From the NCBI GenBank assembly GCA_029783825.1, contig JAREIK010000343.1:3138501-3202500 (forward strand): a stretch of DNA of 64,000 nucleotides, written 5' to 3'. Of the stretch, positions 59,339 through 64,000 are shown piece by piece. The notes beneath the pieces are model-generated. The model was not told the origin of the DNA. It ran no database searches and saw only the letters and a list, made by a program, of their open reading frames with translations. A program made the position numbers and the translations under genes. This DNA comes from Sapria himalayana (taxonomy: Eukaryota; Streptophyta; Magnoliopsida; Malpighiales; Rafflesiaceae). The first letter of the stretch is position 1. The number at the start of each line of letters is the position of its first letter.

Positions 59339-60999
59339 CAATACCTATATTGAAAATGGGAACATCAACACAATGATATATAATCTATACTAGACTAGAC
59401 ATACTTTGACATCCTAAGAATTGACGTTATCCTCTACAATAAACATATAAGCCAATCTTGATGAGAAAAATAGTACACCATGAACAAAGTTAGTTTTTTT
59501 CACGTGGCTATATATGATTTATGAAAACTAATGGTTAAGAAGTAAGTAAAAAAAAATTGACCATCAAAAAACAAAAAAATTAGAAGTGAAATATAACAAA
59601 ATATCGATAATTGAAAAGAAAAATCATGATACACTATTAAAACTCAATTACACATATAAAAATGTTAAAATCATATAAAAATAAAATAATTTATTATAAA
59701 AATTATTAAATAACATAATATAATATAAATATTAGACTGGAATTAAAAAAAAAATTAAATACTACGTCACGCTAACAAGTAATACTATATTATAAAAATA
59801 AATCATAATAAAATACTCATACCAATTAAAATTAAAATATTATATCTTGAAAATAAAATCTTAATACTATATAAGGTTTTAAATATTACGTGATTAAAAT
59901 AAAAATTAAACAATATTTTACATTTAATTCTATATTATTTATGCTAACAACAAACACTATAATATAATGTCTTATCATTTTCTATTTTATATTATTTTAA
60001 ATGAAAAATATTTAACATTTAATTTAAGAGTATCTTCTCACTTTAAAAAAAAAAAAACTCACAAAGTAGTTTGAATTGATGCACAATACTATTAAAAAAA
60101 TATATATCCGAATATATAAATATTTTCAATTTGAAGCACTTAAATATAATTTTCTTTTCTTTTATTATTCTCCTTGTATATGAATCAAATCACAATCACT
60201 TTTCTTAATATTTATTTTGTGACATTATTATTAATTTTAATATAATATCAAGTTAAGTAATAAAATAAATAATTATGAACTTTGCTAAAATTACTTGTTT
60301 ACCCCCAATATAATTCTGTAATATTTAAATATATTCCTCACACAAAGTAATGAACATTCATTATTTTGATGTCCTAAAACGTAAAATAATATCAATTTAA
60401 TAAAAGAATAATTATTTTTTTTGCAAGATTATCTCTTTACATTTTGAACTTTACTTAAAAAATAGTAACATTACATTTTGGAGCCCTAAAATAAAAATAT
60501 GTAGATTTTATTATTTAAATATTTATTTTATATGACACCAAAAATCAAAAATCTAATTTTACCCCCACACACAACACATCATATTAAAAAAAAAAACAAT
60601 TTTAGATATTAAAAATCAACCAATAAAAAATAATTTTTTTTTGATTTGACATGCCACGCATATGATATATCATAAATATTTTTTATTTTTCCTAAAAAAA
60701 ATATATATTTATTATGAACACACATTATTGTATATTTGCCATGCATTTTACAAAAAAAAAATAATATAATTTCCTAGAAAAATTAATGGTCACAAAAATT
60801 TTCACATGGTCTTGATCTTAATTTTTTTTAAATAATTTATTCCAAAAACTCTTAAAATAATTTTTTAAAATTATTTATTCCAAAAACAAAATTTATTTTT
60901 CATATTCATCGGTAAAAAAAAATAAAATAATATTTGGAAAACCCAAAATCAATTTAATAGAAACTTAGGAAAATTTAAAAAAAAAACAAGAAAAAAAAC

Positions 61000-61000
<1 letters not shown>
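59339..61000. other. AT-rich intergenic DNA, nothing recognised
   Basis: Extremely AT-rich with short A-runs and no open frame of note. It probably includes the 3' flank of the minus-strand gene ending at 61123. Confidence 0.5.

Positions 61001-61072
<72 letters not shown>
61001..61072. repeat. (TAA)n microsatellite
   Basis: About 23 units, starting 50 bp beyond the stop codon of the minus-strand membrane-protein gene, so possibly in its 3' untranslated region. Confidence 0.97.
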
Positions 61073-61075
<3 letters not shown>

Positions 61076-61122
61076 AATATGCAAAAGACAAGCCAAGCAA
61101 AAAGATCATGGAGATTAATCGT

Positions 61123-61461
61123 TCATCTCCACCAAAAAGGATACCATAAGGAGTGGACGGTTGATCGGTAACAGACGAGGAAAAGAACCACCGCGAGTAC
61201 GAGCAGAACTCTCCATGGAAACTCCCACCTCCGATCAGCGCCCTTGCTGACTCGTCTCGAAGGGCTAGAAAATACGTGTGTTTCGCACTTGGAAACGAAC
61301 TGAGCAAGAAGAATCAGCAGTACCGGCAAGAAGAGAAGCAGCGCCTTCAGGGTGACCACCGTCTGTTCTATCTGGTTCTTGTAGTTAAGATATGTTGAAG
61401 CGTAGAGGAGGAGGAACACGACGAGGAAAATTACCAGCAATGGAACCGGCGGCGTCGCCAT
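61123..61461 (-). CDS. Small three-helix membrane protein (plant, uncharacterised)
   Basis: Single exon, 112 residues. Three hydrophobic segments: about residues 7-26 ('LLVIFLVVFLLLYASTYLN'), 37-55 ('LKALLLFLPVLLILLAQFV') and 83-98 ('VLLVLAVVLFLVCYRS'). A basic loop 'SPSRRVSKGADRRWEFPW' lies between the second and third. It ends 'HSLWYPFWWR'. The start MATPPVP is chosen because its context is strong (tcatccATGG) and because I recall similar plant proteins of about 110 residues that begin here. An in-frame upstream ATG at 61524 would add 21 residues, and another upstream ATG is out of frame. GC and codon use differ sharply from the AT-rich surroundings, as expected of a real gene. A CT/GA-rich leader lies at 61530-61550. 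Function and membrane are unknown. Confidence 0.82.
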   Translation of the reverse strand: MATPPVPLLVIFLVVFLLLYASTYLNYKNQIEQTVVTLKALLLFLPVLLILLAQFVSKCETHVFSSPSRRVSKGADRRWEFPWRVLLVLAVVLFLVCYRSTVHSLWYPFWWR

Positions 61462-61737
61462 GGATGACAGCGTCCTTCCCGTCCATCCTTGCTTCCATGT
61501 TAACCCTCTTTTCTCAATCACCATGAAACTGAAACCTCTCTGTCTCTCTCTCTCGTATTGTTCCGTCTTCTCCTGTAGATGGGTTTTACCCTTTTACGCT
61601 GCGTTCGTGTTTCTCTTAATTTGCCTCGGCGACAGACCGCCTCGATCTAGCCCACCAAACCGGCGGACCGAGCCCGTCTACTACGTGTCGTTTTGGTGCT
61701 AACATAAATAAGTGTTTTTTTTTTTTGTATTATATTG

Positions 61738-62192
61738 TATTCTCCAAATCCAACCCATAAATAAGAGATAGTCTTTTAGAGTGAATCCAAAAGAGATATT
61801 CTCCAAATCCAAAAGTCTAGTTGGCTAGCTATTTCCCATAGCCCTCATTTTGATATGGAAAATAGATAGCCAAATGAGAGCTATGGAAAATAGCTAGCCA
61901 ACTGAGGGCTATGGAAAATAGCTAGCTAACTGAGGGCTATGGAAAATAGCTAGCCAAATGAGAGCTATGGAAAATAGCTAGCCAAATGAGAGCTATGGAA
62001 AATAGCTAGCCAAATGAGGGCTATGGAAAATAGCTAGCCAAATGAGGGCTATGGAAAATAGCTAGCCAAATGAGGGCTATGGAAAATAGCTAGCCAAATA
62101 ATTAGTCTTTCGGAGTGAATTTTTAGAAAAAAATTATCTAAAAATAGCTAAGAAAAGGGATTTATTGAACCTATTGGAGATGCTCTAAGTCA
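61738..62192. mobile_element. MITE variant with internal 28-bp array
   Basis: Left part contains 'attctccaaatccaa' (61738 and again about 61798). The right end is 'cctattggagatgctctaa' (62174-62192), shared with truncated right ends at about 62720-62813 and 63358-63444. Confidence 0.6.
61853..62100. repeat. 28-bp tandem repeat, about 9 units
   Basis: 'ctatgg' falls at 61881, 61909, 61937, 61965, 61993, 62021, 62049 and 62077, exactly 28 bp apart. A unit is 'ctatggaaaatagctagcca' plus 'aatgaggg'. Two units read 'actgaggg' and three 'aatgagag'. Confidence 0.97.
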
Positions 62193-62386
62193 CTCATGTG
62201 ATATAATATAAACATATAATACTCATATCCCAATAACATGATAAATGATCTAACATGTATGTGGAGAAAATATGTCATATTTCTAAGATCTAACTCAAAT
62301 CTAAGAGAATGTATGCATTTTTTTTGTCGATCATACTATCATTTGGACTATATATGAGATTTAGGGCTCATGATCAGAGCATGTAA

Positions 62387-62716
62387 AAGTATCTCCAACC
62401 ATACTTAACAAAATAGCTAATCAAAATATATTTAAATATTAAATTCACTAATTTAGCTAGCAAGTTTTTAGAATTCACTCCAACCACACTATTTTACACC
62501 TAACTTCCAATAATTTTAAAAAATTCAAAACATATATATAGAGAGAAATAGAGAGAAAATTTAGAGAGCTCAAATGGCTTTCCAAATTTGTTCAGCCATT
62601 TGAGTAAACTAGAAAATAGAGAGTGAAATAGAAAGTGGGTTGGATAGGATTTTTTGTATTTGACTAGCTAAAATAGCTAAAAGTAAATAAATAGCTAGCC
62701 CATTGGAGATGCTCTA
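62387..62716. mobile_element. Tourist-like MITE (array copy 1)
   Basis: Left 'TAA' + 'aagtatctccaacc', right 'ttggagatgctc' + 'TAA'. About 330 bp. Confidence 0.8.
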
Positions 62717-63004
62717 AATAGCTAATCTTTTGGAGTGAAATTTTAGGAAAAAAATTATCTAAAATTGCTAAGGAGAAGTGTTTCTTGAGCCTATTGGAGA
62801 TGCTCTAATACACTCATGAGAAATAATATAAACATATAATACTCATATCCCAATAACATGATAAATGATCTAACATGTATGTGGAGAAAATATGTCACTT
62901 TTCTAAGATCTAACTCAAATCTAAGAGAAAATATTCATTTTTTTGTTGATCAGACTATCATTTGGACTATATATGAGATTTAGGGCTCATGATCATAGCA
63001 TGTA

Positions 63005-63354
63005 AGAGCATCTCCAACCACACTTAACTAAATAGCTAATCAAGATATATTTAAATATTAATTTTACTAATTTAGCTAGCAAGTTTTTAGAATACACTCC
63101 AATCACACTCTCTATTTTACACCTAACTTTCAATAATTTTTAAAAAGTCAAGACATATAGAGAGAGAGAGATAAAGAGAAAAAAAAGGGATAGAAAATTT
63201 AGAGAGCTCAAATGTCTTTCCAAATTTGTTCAGCTATTTGAGTAAACTAGAAAATAGAGAGTGAAATAGAAAGTGGGTTGGACATGATTTTTTGTATTTG
63301 GATAGCTAAAATAGCTAAAAGTGAATAAATAGCTAGCCCATTGGAGATGCTCTA
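63005..63354. mobile_element. Tourist-like MITE (array copy 2)
   Basis: Left 'TAA' + 'GAGCATCTCCAACC', right 'TTGGAGATGCTC' + 'TAA': a clean 3-bp duplication and matching ends. Confidence 0.85.
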
Positions 63355-63660
63355 AATAGCTAATCTTTTGGAGTGAAATTTTAGGAAAAAAATTATCTAA
63401 AATTGCTAAGGAGAGGTATTTCTTGAGCCTATTGGAGATGCTCTAAAACACTCATGAGATATAATATATACATATAATACTCATATCCCAAGAACATGAT
63501 AAATGATCTAACAAACATGTGGAAAAATTATTTGACATTTCTAAGATCTAACTCATATCTAAGAGAAAGTATTCATTTTTTTGTTGTTGATCGGACTATC
63601 TTTTGGACTATATATGAGATTTAGGGTTAATGATCAGAGCATGTAAGACTCAAATATCAA

Positions 63661-64000
63661 TAATATGATAGATCTCAATAATCATCATCCAGTTCTCCAT
63701 TTTGATCATAATTATTATGATAATCATGAGAATCTACTATGAGTCTATGATAAATGCAAAAACCTTCTCTTGATCTCTCTGTTCATGTTCGCATTTTTCT
63801 CTGTTTTATAATATGTTATAAATACAAAAACTACCCCTTAGAAAATTTATAAAAAACCAACTAAAAGATTTCAACTCATAAAATTGTATCTCAGATCCAA
63901 AAATAAAATACAAAACACTATCAATCTCAAAATTGTTGCCCATATTATCTCAAGCAAGAACTATTTATATTGGATATAAGATGATGAAATTCACTTGAAT
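63661..64000. other. AT-rich, no gene seen
   Basis: Starts with 'agactcaaatatcaataata', 'tgatagatctcaataatc', which again resembles the 61-bp monomer. The remainder has no recognised feature. Confidence 0.4.

Larger units (their letters stand above)
62183..63660. repeat. Tandem array of a ~627-bp compound unit
   Basis: 'tgctctaa..cactcatg' falls at 62183, 62806 and 63438 (steps 623 and 632). Each unit holds one degenerate 61-bp-type monomer ('tcatatcccaataacatgat', 'aaatgatctaacatg'), its flank ('actatcatttggactatat'), a GAGCATCTCC MITE, and a truncated right end of the variant MITE. The third unit is incomplete. Confidence 0.9.

Noticed and set aside
61460..61702. Plus-strand frame of 80 codons
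   Set aside because: Antisense of the leader of the minus-strand membrane-protein gene; no homology recognised and no supporting context.

Overview
The window is nuclear DNA from a flowering plant. Evidence for this is GT-AG introns of up to several kilobases, very AT-rich non-coding DNA, plant-type hAT, Ty1/copia and Ty3/gypsy remnants, and many Tourist-like and hAT-like MITEs. I cannot decide between monocot and eudicot from sequence alone.

Genes. Only three loci look like host genes, plus one weaker fragment. (1) On the + strand, 7056-20347 holds the last eleven exons of a TPR + SET/MYND (SMYD-type) lysine methyltransferase gene. All splice phases agree and give 653 residues. The N-terminal exons were not found and probably lie upstream. 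(2) On the - strand, 21343-22534 holds three correctly spliced exons of a basic, probably nuclear plant protein of unknown function. It converges on the SET gene and has no initiator, so its 5' end is lost or unresolved. (3) On the - strand, 61123-61461 holds an intact single-exon gene for a small three-helix membrane protein. (4) On the - strand, 43757-44100, two short exons encode duplicated Lys/Asp-rich modules (weak).

Mobile DNA dominates. 1.5-6.5 kb: an LTR-like block followed by worn copia pol. 9.6-13.1 kb, inside the SET gene's first visible intron: a short LTR with a primer-binding site, a truncated hAT copy and copia fragments. 14.36-15.70 kb: a very regular array of 22 monomers of 61 bp in the next intron. 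23-26.3 kb: a worn minus-strand copia element. 27174-33019: a complete hAT element with perfect 8-bp target duplication and a transposase inactivated only by stop codons. 33.4-37.1 kb: a small gypsy-like element between two diverged direct repeats. 38641-42417: a second complete hAT element of another family with perfect 8-bp duplication. 44.2-45.7 kb: four MITEs nested in one another. 46.4-58.1 kb: several broken gypsy elements with LTR-like repeats. 61.7-63.7 kb: a tandem array of a compound unit containing MITEs.

Most unusual. The 61-bp monomer recurs, with the same flanking sequence, as a single unit at 19.5 kb (inverted) and three times at 62-63.6 kb, so the big array looks like an internal expansion of a dispersed element. 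The exact ends of the two hAT elements and the nested MITE stack are the firmest structural results. I found no tRNA, rRNA, CRISPR or organellar gene.
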